A stretch of 5,135 nt of DNA from 2-01-FULL-41-21 sp038065335 (GTDB lineage: Bacteria > Patescibacteriota > Minisyncoccia > 2-02-FULL-40-12 > GWA2-44-9). Under the pieces are notes generated by a model, which ran no database searches, was not told the DNA's origin, and was given only the letters and a program-made list of their open reading frames with translations. Where the stretch lies: NCBI GenBank assembly GCA_038065335.1, contig JBBTRD010000019.1:1-5135 (forward strand), read 5' to 3'. The position numbers and the translations under genes were made by a program. Shown here piece by piece: positions 1 to 4,962 of this stretch. Position 1 is the first letter of the stretch. Every line of letters begins with the position of its first letter.

Positions 1-1470
1 CCTCCACCCAATACTTGTGCTTCGACCGTGACGCTTTCGGCTTCACCTAATCCAGTGACTTATGGTATGGCCAGCACGCTGACGTGGAATTCAACAAATA
101 CCGTTGCTAATTCCTGCGCAATCACAGGGGGTTCGGTGGTTGGTGGGAGTACCGGTCTCCCTGTTTCCGGATCTAAATCCACTACAAATTTGACCGCAAA
201 TACCGCTTATACCGCGACCTGTACCGGATTAAACGGTTCACCCGTGAGTGATAGTGTTACGGTCAACGTCGGCGCGGCGCCGGTGATGAATTATTTCCGA
301 TGTAATGGCATAAATACGCCGGGGACATGTACCGTTGATTATGGCGGGACGGCGGGCCTAACATGGAGTTCATCCAATACGACGGCCTGTTCGCTTACTT
401 CCACCGTACCGACTGATGATGGTGTTATTCCAACCGGTTCGCGCAATGATACGAATATTACGGCTAATCGCGATTACAGTATCGAGTGCTGGAACGGCAC
501 GAGCGGTGTTCACGCACCGGCTTTGACCTTGCCGTTGCACGTTGTCGTCGGTGGACCGTCAGTGGATATTAAAGCCGATGGGTCTAATGGACCGATCACG
601 GTGGAATGGAATGCTAACCCCACTCTTGCTTGGACCGTGGCCAACGCCAGTTCTTGCGTAGCTTCGGCTGTTCCAGCCTCCGGCTATGGTAATTGGTCGG
701 GAAGCAAGGATGCTTCTACCGGTACTCATTCGCAATCGACCAGCAATCTGACTGTCCCCCAAAAAAATACCTATACCATCACTTGTACCGGCAATGGCTC
801 GGCTTCGGATAGCGTTGAAGTAACGGTTAATCCTCCGAAACCGACCGTCGGCCCCGGCGATCCGACATACACTGCACCGGATTATTGTTCATCCGGTCCC
901 GGCGGGTATGTAACTTGGTCGTATTCCGATCCGTCAGGCAGCACGCAGACTGCGTATGAGGTTCAGATAACTGAAACGGGCAACTTCAATAATCCGTTTT
1001 ATGACAGCGGACAACTTAACTCAAGTTCACACGTGTTCTCGATTCCGAACGGGGTGCTCCAATTTAATTTGGGTTACAAGGCGCGGGTTCGAGTTTGGAA
1101 TACCTATAACTCCGCGTCCGATTGGTCCAACTCAACCGGCACTTTTAATACGCCTAACTATGCTTATCCCGATGTTGAACCACCGTATCAGTTTACTTGG
1201 TCACCAACTCGTCTCCAACAGAATAAGCCGGTGCAATTTACCGATCATACCGCGTTTGGCGGGGGTAACAGTAATAGTCGTGAATGGAACTGGAACTTTG
1301 GCGACGGCGGAACTTCGACCCAACAAAGTCCGGCCCACACCTATACTGTCGCCGGTAGTTACACAATTACCGAAATTGCCACCGATGCCGCTAATCAATC
1401 TTGCGGTTATTCTCAATCGCTCAATATCCAAAAGCCGATTCCGGTGATTAAAGAAGTGGCGCCCAAATAG
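1..1470 (+). CDS. Ig-like/PKD repeat cell-surface protein, 5'-truncated by window edge
   Basis: The frame is open from base 1, so the true start lies upstream; 489 residues are visible, numbered here from base 1, and it ends at TAG 1468-1470. Three Ig-like repeats come first (about residues 9-90, 94-183 and 185-278). Each has a core Trp about 8-10 residues before a Cys and a second Cys in a Y/D-x-x-C strand near its end: C39/C74, C130/C163 and C219/C262. These probably form one disulfide per domain, which implies export. A Fn3-like stretch (about 280-385) is followed by a PKD domain (about 400-460) with the family hallmarks WNWNFGDG and HTY. The composition is rich in Ser, Thr, Asn and Gly and poor in charge, typical of extracellular stalk or adhesin proteins. 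No C-terminal anchor or sorting motif is seen; an anchor could be N-terminal. The ligand is unknown. Repeats of this kind are common in large surface proteins of candidate-phyla bacteria (known pattern); an adhesion role is inference. Confidence 0.85.
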   Translation, partial: PPPNTCASTVTLSASPNPVTYGMASTLTWNSTNTVANSCAITGGSVVGGSTGLPVSGSKSTTNLTANTAYTATCTGLNGSPVSDSVTVNVGAAPVMNYFRCNGINTPGTCTVDYGGTAGLTWSSSNTTACSLTSTVPTDDGVIPTGSRNDTNITANRDYSIECWNGTSGVHAPALTLPLHVVVGGPSVDIKADGSNGPITVEWNANPTLAWTVANASSCVASAVPASGYGNWSGSKDASTGTHSQSTSNLTVPQKNTYTITCTGNGSASDSVEVTVNPPKPTVGPGDPTYTAPDYCSSGPGGYVTWSYSDPSGSTQTAYEVQITETGNFNNPFYDSGQLNSSSHVFSIPNGVLQFNLGYKARVRVWNTYNSASDWSNSTGTFNTPNYAYPDVEPPYQFTWSPTRLQQNKPVQFTDHTAFGGGNSNSREWNWNFGDGGTSTQQSPAHTYTVAGSYTITEIATDAANQSCGYSQSLNIQKPIPVIKEVAPK

Positions 1471-1473
1471 CCA

Positions 1474-1501
1474 TTAGGACTTAGGATTTAGAACTTAGAA
1501 C
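1474..1501. repeat. Four tandem 7-bp repeats (TTAGRAY)
   Basis: Four consecutive heptamers occupy 1474-1480, 1481-1487, 1488-1494 and 1495-1501. The first two are TTAGGAC and TTAGGAT; the last two are both TTAGAAC. They begin 3 nt after the surface-protein stop codon, and the last copy runs into the left arm of the terminator hairpin. The function is unknown: it may be a slippage-generated microsatellite or a protein or RNA binding array. Confidence 0.75.
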
Positions 1502-1535
1502 AACGCGCTGTCTTTGACGGCGCGTTGTTCTTTTT
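1498..1535 (+). terminator. Rho-independent terminator of the surface-protein gene
   Basis: The arms GAACAACGCGC (1498-1508) and GCGCGTTGTTC (1520-1530) are perfectly complementary. The interior continues as a T-G wobble and GTC/GAC pairs around a TTT loop (1513-1515), giving about 15 pairs. A T5 tract follows at 1531-1535. This is a canonical intrinsic terminator 28 nt after the TAG stop. It is unusual because the promoter of the next gene lies inside it. Confidence 0.9.
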
Positions 1536-1542
1536 GTACAAT
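1514..1542 (+). promoter_or_regulatory. Sigma70-type promoter of the NlpC/P60-like gene, nested in the terminator
   Basis: The -35 box TTGACG (1514-1519, 5 of 6 consensus) and -10 box TACAAT (1537-1542, 5 of 6) are separated by 17 bp. The -35 sits in the loop and distal stem of the terminator hairpin, and the spacer contains its right arm and T tract. The predicted transcription start near A1549 lies about 3 nt before ATG 1552, so the mRNA should be essentially leaderless. Confidence 0.7.
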
Positions 1543-1551
1543 TCGAACATT

Positions 1552-2040
1552 ATGGCTGAAAGTCATCCGCTCCCGATTCACATTGTCCGCATCAAAAAAC
1601 TCAAATCGCTTTTGGCTATTATTAAGAATTCTGTCAAAAACGATAGTTATATGTTTAGGAATTTGTATGCTGACAAAGATGGGGAAGAAGTAGATATTTT
1701 AGAGAACGGAATTGTGTCTTGTGCTGCTTTTGTATCCGCGGTTCTACTTAATTTGGAACTGATAAAAAAGCCCCACGCTACTGTTAGCGGCATGGAGAAA
1801 GATTTGATAGAAAGCGGATGGCATGAAATACATGAAAATAAACCCGGGGCAGTCGTTATTTGGGAGAAGGTTATGTTTGATGATAAAAAAGAACATCGAC
1901 ATCTCGGGTTCTGCACAAGTGCCGATGAAGCCATAAGCAATTCTGCCAGTGAAGGATTTCCTCGCCGGCATCACATCACCTATAACAACTCAAGGAAAAT
2001 AGAAAAAATTCTCTGGCACCCCGATTTGGACAAAGGTTAG
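1552..2040 (+). CDS. Small NlpC/P60-like (papain-fold) protein
   Basis: This gene encodes 162 residues. ATG 1552 is preferred over an in-frame TTG at 1525, because the TTG lies inside the terminator and upstream of the promoter -10 box. The order of motifs resembles the NlpC/P60 and related papain-like amidase or peptidase fold. A candidate nucleophile C57 sits in SCAAFVSAVL, at the start of a helix like the family's D-C-S-G-hydrophobic motif. PGAVVIWE (98-105) follows, comparable to the usual GDLVFF strand. HRHLGF (115-120) comes next, with H117 in the place of the family HVGIY histidine, then AISN (127-130). H140/H141 or N130 could supply the third polar residue. There is no signal peptide, so it is cytoplasmic or exported by another route. 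It stands alone between two terminators. The substrate is unknown; cell-wall or isopeptide cleavage is inference. The assignment rests on motif order rather than on a recognised orthologue. Confidence 0.6.
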   Translation: MAESHPLPIHIVRIKKLKSLLAIIKNSVKNDSYMFRNLYADKDGEEVDILENGIVSCAAFVSAVLLNLELIKKPHATVSGMEKDLIESGWHEIHENKPGAVVIWEKVMFDDKKEHRHLGFCTSADEAISNSASEGFPRRHHITYNNSRKIEKILWHPDLDKG

Positions 2041-2092
2041 AATTTTTTGACGGTTGGCGCGGGGGATTGATTTATCAGGATTAATTGACCAC

Positions 2093-2120
2093 CTAAAAAC
2101 CGCCCTAGGGCGGTTTTTAG
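2093..2120. terminator. Perfect 28-bp palindrome, bidirectional terminator
   Basis: The two 14-nt halves are perfectly complementary around the centre CTAG, with a GC core (ACCGCC/GGCGGT). T5 follows the core on the plus strand (2113-2117 region), and the A5 at 2095-2099 gives T5 on the minus strand. It lies 53 nt after the NlpC/P60-like stop and 10 nt beyond the 3' end of the convergent tRNA, so it can end transcription from both sides. Confidence 0.9.
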
Positions 2121-2129
2121 TTATTGGGG

Positions 2130-2203
2130 CGGGGCCGACGGGGCTCGAACCCGCAACCTTCTCCGTGACAGGGAGACGCGATGACCGATTTCGCTACGGC
2201 CCC
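2130..2203 (-). tRNA. tRNA-Asp(GTC)
   Basis: Read on the minus strand it folds as a full cloverleaf. The acceptor stem GGGGCCG/CGGCCCC is perfect. The D stem is GCGA/TCGC, and the anticodon stem TCTCC/GGAGA carries loop CTGTCAC with anticodon GTC. The variable loop is AGGTT, and the T arm GCGGG/CCCGT has loop TTCGAGC. Discriminator base G73 (complement of C2130) is the expected identity element for tRNA-Asp. No CCA is encoded, so a CCA-adding enzyme is needed. On the plus strand this locus encodes an apparent peptide that is only a tRNA shadow. The 3' trailer is unusual and is described as a finding. Confidence 0.96.
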
Positions 2204-2227
2204 AATAAATTACTGAATTGTTTCTAT

Positions 2228-2236
2228 ATTCTAACA
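2228..2236 (-). promoter_or_regulatory. Extended -10 promoter element for tRNA-Asp
   Basis: On the minus strand the sequence reads TGTTAGAAT, an extended -10 (TGn) followed by a 5 of 6 -10 hexamer. The expected start is near base 2221, giving an 18-nt 5' leader for RNase P removal. No convincing -35 is seen at 17 bp, which is acceptable for an extended -10 promoter. Confidence 0.45.
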
Positions 2237-2288
2237 CATTACCTCAATAACTAAAAGGTTGGGCAGATCACTAAAATGGCTAAGATAT

Positions 2289-2316
2289 TTGCTTTTTATG
2301 GGATTTAAGATATAAT
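2289..2316 (+). promoter_or_regulatory. Promoter of the toxin-antitoxin-like operon
   Basis: A perfect -10 TATAAT (2311-2316) lies 16 bp after a TTGCTT -35-like box (2289-2294). The expected start at about 2322-2324 coincides with ATG 2323, so the operon mRNA is predicted to be leaderless. No obvious operator palindrome overlaps it. Confidence 0.65.
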
Positions 2317-2322
2317 AAAAAT

Positions 2323-2601
2323 ATGGATAATCAACCACGTGTATTACCGGATGATCCTGTGTTCTTTACAGAAACTGCACTGGGGTTAGTAGCCATTGCG
2401 GGTAGCCTCATTATGAGCACTAATTACGGTTTAAATGACGACTCATCCCTAAAACGGCTCATGCAAATTTTCGACGTTGCAAATGAGCACGTGTATCAAG
2501 GGAGATTTTCTCAAGGTCACGCGACTCTATTGGTCGCCTTTATAAAAAAACCGTCCGATTACGAGCCACTCTTTCAGCTTGAAAGAGCCTTTTCCTCCTG
2601 A
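2323..2601 (+). CDS. Hypothetical 92-residue protein in antitoxin position of a zeta toxin operon
   Basis: I do not recognise this family by sequence. It encodes 92 residues starting at the ATG that coincides with the predicted transcription start, with no Shine-Dalgarno. It is mildly acidic (11 D/E against 7 K/R). It has a hydrophobic helix-like segment (about residues 18-31) and a probable second helix (42-57). No helix-turn-helix or ribbon-helix-helix DNA-binding motif is evident. The TGA stop (2599-2601) is followed after one base by the zeta toxin ATG, so the two genes are probably translationally coupled. Size, order and spacing match epsilon antitoxins (about 90 residues, a helical bundle that blocks the zeta ATP site). 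The antitoxin role is inferred from context only; a divergent or unrelated fold is possible. If it lacks DNA binding, as epsilon does, autoregulation would need another factor. Confidence 0.7.
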   Translation: MDNQPRVLPDDPVFFTETALGLVAIAGSLIMSTNYGLNDDSSLKRLMQIFDVANEHVYQGRFSQGHATLLVAFIKKPSDYEPLFQLERAFSS

Positions 2602-2602
2602 T

Positions 2603-3490
2603 ATGTCCTCTCATCTCTTAACTCAAAAAGAACGGGAGGATATTTTTTTAAAGTTCATCCTTCCATATGCGAGTAAAGGGATAACTCCAAAAGAAAATCC
2701 GCTGGGCATTATTTTAGGTGGCCAACCGGGCGCAGGTAAGAGTAATTTTATCGGACACCTCAAGAAAGAGTATCCTGATATGGCTGTTGTAAATGGTGAT
2801 GATTTGAGAAGATTCCATCCGCAGTTTGGAAAATTGCTCAAAGAAGATGAAAAAAATGCAACCGATTTAACTCAGGACGATTGTAATTATTGGGTCGAAA
2901 AGCTCATTGAATTTTTTTCACAACAAAAAGTAGACGTGGTTATAGAAGGAACAATGCGTCGGTCCGAGATTGTTCTTGATACTATTAGACTTTTAGCAGA
3001 GCGAAATTATAATGTGGAGACAAGAACTATTACTGTACCTTTTGAAATAAGTCGCGCGAGCATTTTCTATCGCTATGAAGTCCAAAAAAGCATCTTGGGA
3101 TTAAGTCGCTATGTTAGGCCCGAGAGTCATGAAGTCGCTTTTGTCGGTATTCAAAACACACTTTGAGCCATATTCAATTCTCCTGATATTTTGCGGATGC
3201 AACTCTCCTCACGCCGTGAATCGGAGTATGCGAATAAATATGACAATACTCAAACAAACGGAATATGGGAAAAACCGGAAAATCCCGCTGACATATTTCA
3301 CGAACTTGTAACCGAGAGGCTGGTTCCCTCGGAGCTTAGATATGTTCTCAATCTCTATACGGAAACGATTCGTCTCGCTCGGGCTCGAAACGCGGAAAAA
3401 TCTTATCTGGAGTCTCTTGTTGAATTTAGTTGTCCAGTGCGAGAAAAATTAGAAGCTTCTTTAGAGTTACAAAAGAAAGCAATCAAATAA
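2603..3490 (+). pseudogene. Zeta toxin (UDP-GlcNAc kinase family) interrupted by in-frame TGA
   Basis: Zeta/PezT toxins phosphorylate UDP-N-acetylglucosamine and so poison wall precursor synthesis. From ATG 2603 a 187-residue product ends at TGA 3164-3166. The same frame then continues to TAA 3488-3490, for 295 residues in all, close to the family's full length of about 250-290. Before the TGA are the Walker A motif GGQPGAGKS (39-47, K46), NGDD with the presumed catalytic base D66, the HP motif (72-73), IEGT (114-117), and arginines in YRYE (R157) and SRYVRPESHE (R169/R172) at the sites of phosphate-binding arginines. After the TGA the frame continues with a family-like strand and helices (SSRRE, then HELVTERL). 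An upstream in-frame TTG (2579) would overlap the preceding gene; ATG 2603 places K46 and D66 where the family has them. It may be a decayed toxin, a truncated but folded kinase core, or a readthrough gene. No Shine-Dalgarno is seen. Confidence 0.85.
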
Positions 3491-3496
3491 ATTTTG

Positions 3497-3525
3497 TTGT
3501 CAAATAACTGAAAAATTGATAGAGT
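3497..3525 (+). promoter_or_regulatory. Probable promoter upstream of the PheRS gene
   Basis: TTGTCA (3497-3502, 5 of 6) and TAGAGT (3520-3525, 4 of 6) are separated by 17 bp, starting 6 nt after the zeta frame stop. The predicted start at about 3532 is next to ATG 3533 of the small peptide frame and 68 nt before the PheRS ATG. The -10 is weaker than those of the other promoters in the window. Confidence 0.5.
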
Positions 3526-3532
3526 AAAGGCC

Positions 3533-3610
3533 ATGCATCGGCCTATGCTTATTATTTTAGGAATCGGAATTCTCGCCGGAGGGGCATTTGAATTATTACC
3601 ATGGAAATAA
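3533..3610 (+). CDS. Possible 25-residue hydrophobic peptide overlapping the PheRS start
   Basis: ATG 3533 opens a frame of 25 codons ending at TAA 3608-3610, which overlaps the PheRS start (ATG 3601) by 10 nt. The peptide begins MHRPM, then has a continuous hydrophobic, Gly-rich segment (about residues 5-19, LIILGIGILAGGAF) and ends ELLPWK. It looks like a single membrane helix with a charged residue or two at each end. The predicted promoter places the mRNA start at this ATG. It has only one Phe codon, so it is not a classical phenylalanine attenuator leader. Translation through it could couple to PheRS initiation. It is short enough to be a chance frame, so confidence is low. Confidence 0.35.
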   Translation: MHRPMLIILGIGILAGGAFELLPWK

Positions 3611-4773
3611 AAATATCCCGAAACGAAGAAAATAAATTACGCGTCGAACTGGAGGCGCGTCATGACCTGGAAGCGGAACGGATGAAGCGGTTTTTGGCCA
3701 TGCCCGATTTGTCGCGTATGCCCGGCAGCCCTATATCCGAAATGGTTCAGAGAATTCTGGCGATGCCCGATTATAAAAATTTTGACGTCATTGAAGTGCC
3801 CGAAATTGTGCCTACGGATGTGAGTTTTGATCTTTTTGATTTTCCGAAAGACCACCCCGTCCGTTCCAAGTCCGACACTTATTACGTGGATGACCCCGTA
3901 AAATCACCTGTGGGTGATCACGGGGCAGGTAAATATATTCTGCGGACTCACACGACGGTAATGTGGAATTATTATCTTGGCCAAGAGGATGTTAAAAAAC
4001 GAATGACCGAGAACAAGCCAGTGGGATGTTTTTCGTTCGGAAAAGTTTATCGCAAAGATGAAATTGATCGGAATCACATGAATGTTTTTCATCAAATGGA
4101 TGGTTGGTATCTGGCGCCAAAAGAGCAAGAAGTTATTGGCATTCCGGAACTCGAGAAAGTTTTAGTTGATATCGCCAAAGCAGTTTTCGGGTCTAATGTT
4201 AAATATCGTTTCAATCCGGATACGTTCCCGTACACCGACCCCTCGCTGGAAATGGAGATAGAAGTTAATGGGCGTTGGGTGGAAGTGCTCGGCTCCGGTG
4301 TGGTCAAAGGAAAGGTTTTAGAAAATCATGGCATGGATTCGTCAAAATGGAACGGCTGGGCTTTTGGTTTTGGATTGGAGCGGTTGGCGATTATCTCGAT
4401 GGATTTGCCCGATATCCGTTTGCTCTGGTCGCAGGACGAACGCGTCAAAAAACAGCTTAAACTCGGCAATAAATTTAAAGAGGTTTCTAAATACCCGCCG
4501 ATCACCCGCGACATTTCTTTTGTCGTGAGCAAAGATTTTATCCCCAACAATTACTTCGACTTGATTCGTGATATTGGCGGAGATTTGGTGGAAGAAGTTC
4601 ATCTTCTTGACAAATACGAGAATGCCGAAAAATTCGGGCCCGACAAAATCAGCTACACTTATCGCATCACTTATCGTTCCACCGATCGGACTCTTCAAAC
4701 AACCGAAATTGACCCGCTCCAGCAAGAAGTCTATGAGCGTACAAAAAAGGAATTTAACGCCGAAGTCAGGTAG
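3601..4773 (+). CDS. pheS: Phenylalanine--tRNA ligase, single-chain (mitochondrial-type) with C-terminal FDX-ACB domain
   Basis: This class II synthetase charges tRNA-Phe with phenylalanine in the cytoplasm. It has 390 residues. Catalytic-core motifs are KDHPVR (83-88), LRTHTT (114-119), motif 2 GKVYRKDEID (147-156, with R151), FHQMDG (163-168), FPYTDPSLEMEI (209-220), VEVLGSGVV (227-235) and motif 3 GWAFGFGLER (252-261, with R261). PDIRLLWSQDER (270-281) follows. An anticodon-binding ferredoxin-like domain (about 297-390) carries SKYPP, RDISFVV, IGGDLVE and YRITYRSTDRTL. In typical bacteria this domain ends PheT, not PheS. The N terminus lacks the long coiled-coil arm of usual PheS. The segments after motif 3 closely resemble my recollection of mitochondrial FARS2. 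No pheT follows, since gyrB is next. It has no room for a B3/B4 editing domain. An in-frame TGA at 3589-3591 makes ATG 3601 the first usable start. GGAGG at 3578-3582 is 18 nt upstream, farther than ideal for a ribosome site. Confidence 0.95.
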   Translation: MEIKISRNEENKLRVELEARHDLEAERMKRFLAMPDLSRMPGSPISEMVQRILAMPDYKNFDVIEVPEIVPTDVSFDLFDFPKDHPVRSKSDTYYVDDPVKSPVGDHGAGKYILRTHTTVMWNYYLGQEDVKKRMTENKPVGCFSFGKVYRKDEIDRNHMNVFHQMDGWYLAPKEQEVIGIPELEKVLVDIAKAVFGSNVKYRFNPDTFPYTDPSLEMEIEVNGRWVEVLGSGVVKGKVLENHGMDSSKWNGWAFGFGLERLAIISMDLPDIRLLWSQDERVKKQLKLGNKFKEVSKYPPITRDISFVVSKDFIPNNYFDLIRDIGGDLVEEVHLLDKYENAEKFGPDKISYTYRITYRSTDRTLQTTEIDPLQQEVYERTKKEFNAEVR

Positions 4774-4779
4774 AAATAA

Positions 4780-4886
4780 ACAGTTAAAAACTACCCTTTT
4801 GCCCAGACCCGGGAAACCAGTCCCGTCAGTTTCCCCGCTACGCGGGACCCCTTCCGCTACTGGGCTCAAGGGTAGTTTTTAACTGT
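4780..4886. repeat. 107-bp structured inverted-repeat element, possibly MITE-like, also terminator-like
   Basis: Perfect 19-bp terminal inverted repeats (4780-4798 and 4868-4886, ACAGTT...AACTGT outermost) enclose an inner stem GCCCAG/CTGGGC (4801-4806 and 4860-4865). Inside are two further hairpins, GGGAAAC/GTTTCCC (4811-4817 and 4829-4835) and, partly competing, CCCGC/GCGGG (4834-4838 and 4842-4846). It begins 7 nt after the PheRS stop. T5 at 4876-4880, with A5 mirrored in the left arm, lets it act as a terminator on either strand. The GC-rich interior contrasts with the AT-rich arms. No clear target-site duplication is seen. Confidence 0.75.
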
Positions 4887-4897
4887 CTAAAAAGGCC

Positions 4898-4926
4898 TTG
4901 TATTTGGGGTTATAAAATGCTAAAAT
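4898..4926 (+). promoter_or_regulatory. gyrB promoter
   Basis: TTGTAT (4898-4903) and TAAAAT (4921-4926) are separated by 17 bp, and TGC precedes the -10 as an extended -10 motif. The expected start near 4933 leaves a leader of about 30 nt before ATG 4963. No Shine-Dalgarno is seen in that leader; the AGGAG at 4928-4932 lies at or before the start site and is too far upstream. An alternative -10, TATAGT (4932-4937), lacks a good -35. Confidence 0.55.
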
Positions 4927-4962
4927 AGGAGTATAGTTAGATACGCTCACCACAAGTAAATC

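Noticed and set aside
2047..2076. TTGACG with a weak TTTATC downstream as a promoter after the NlpC/P60-like gene
   Set aside because: The -10 is poor and there is no gene before the palindromic terminator at 2093; a small RNA there would be only about 30 nt.
2054..2254. Plus-strand 66-codon frame across the tRNA locus
   Set aside because: Its central peptide is the well-known false translation of a tRNA gene read antisense. The tRNA-Asp cloverleaf and palindromic terminator explain the sequence.
2603..3166. UGA read as glycine (alternative code) to rejoin the zeta toxin
   Set aside because: The 489-residue surface protein and 390-residue PheRS use only GGN for glycine and contain no UGA, and UGA is a sensible stop for the gene directly upstream of the zeta toxin.
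3191..3490. Independent small gene starting at ATG 3191
   Set aside because: It is in the same frame as the zeta toxin with only a TGA between them, has no promoter or ribosome site, and continues the zeta C-terminal sequence.
4342..4869. 175-codon minus-strand frame antisense to PheRS
   Set aside because: It is the shadow of a strongly supported synthetase gene and shows no recognisable domain.
4568..4882. 104-codon plus-strand frame ending in the inverted-repeat element
   Set aside because: It overlaps the PheRS 3' end in another frame and then reads through the structured repeat; the composition is not protein-like.
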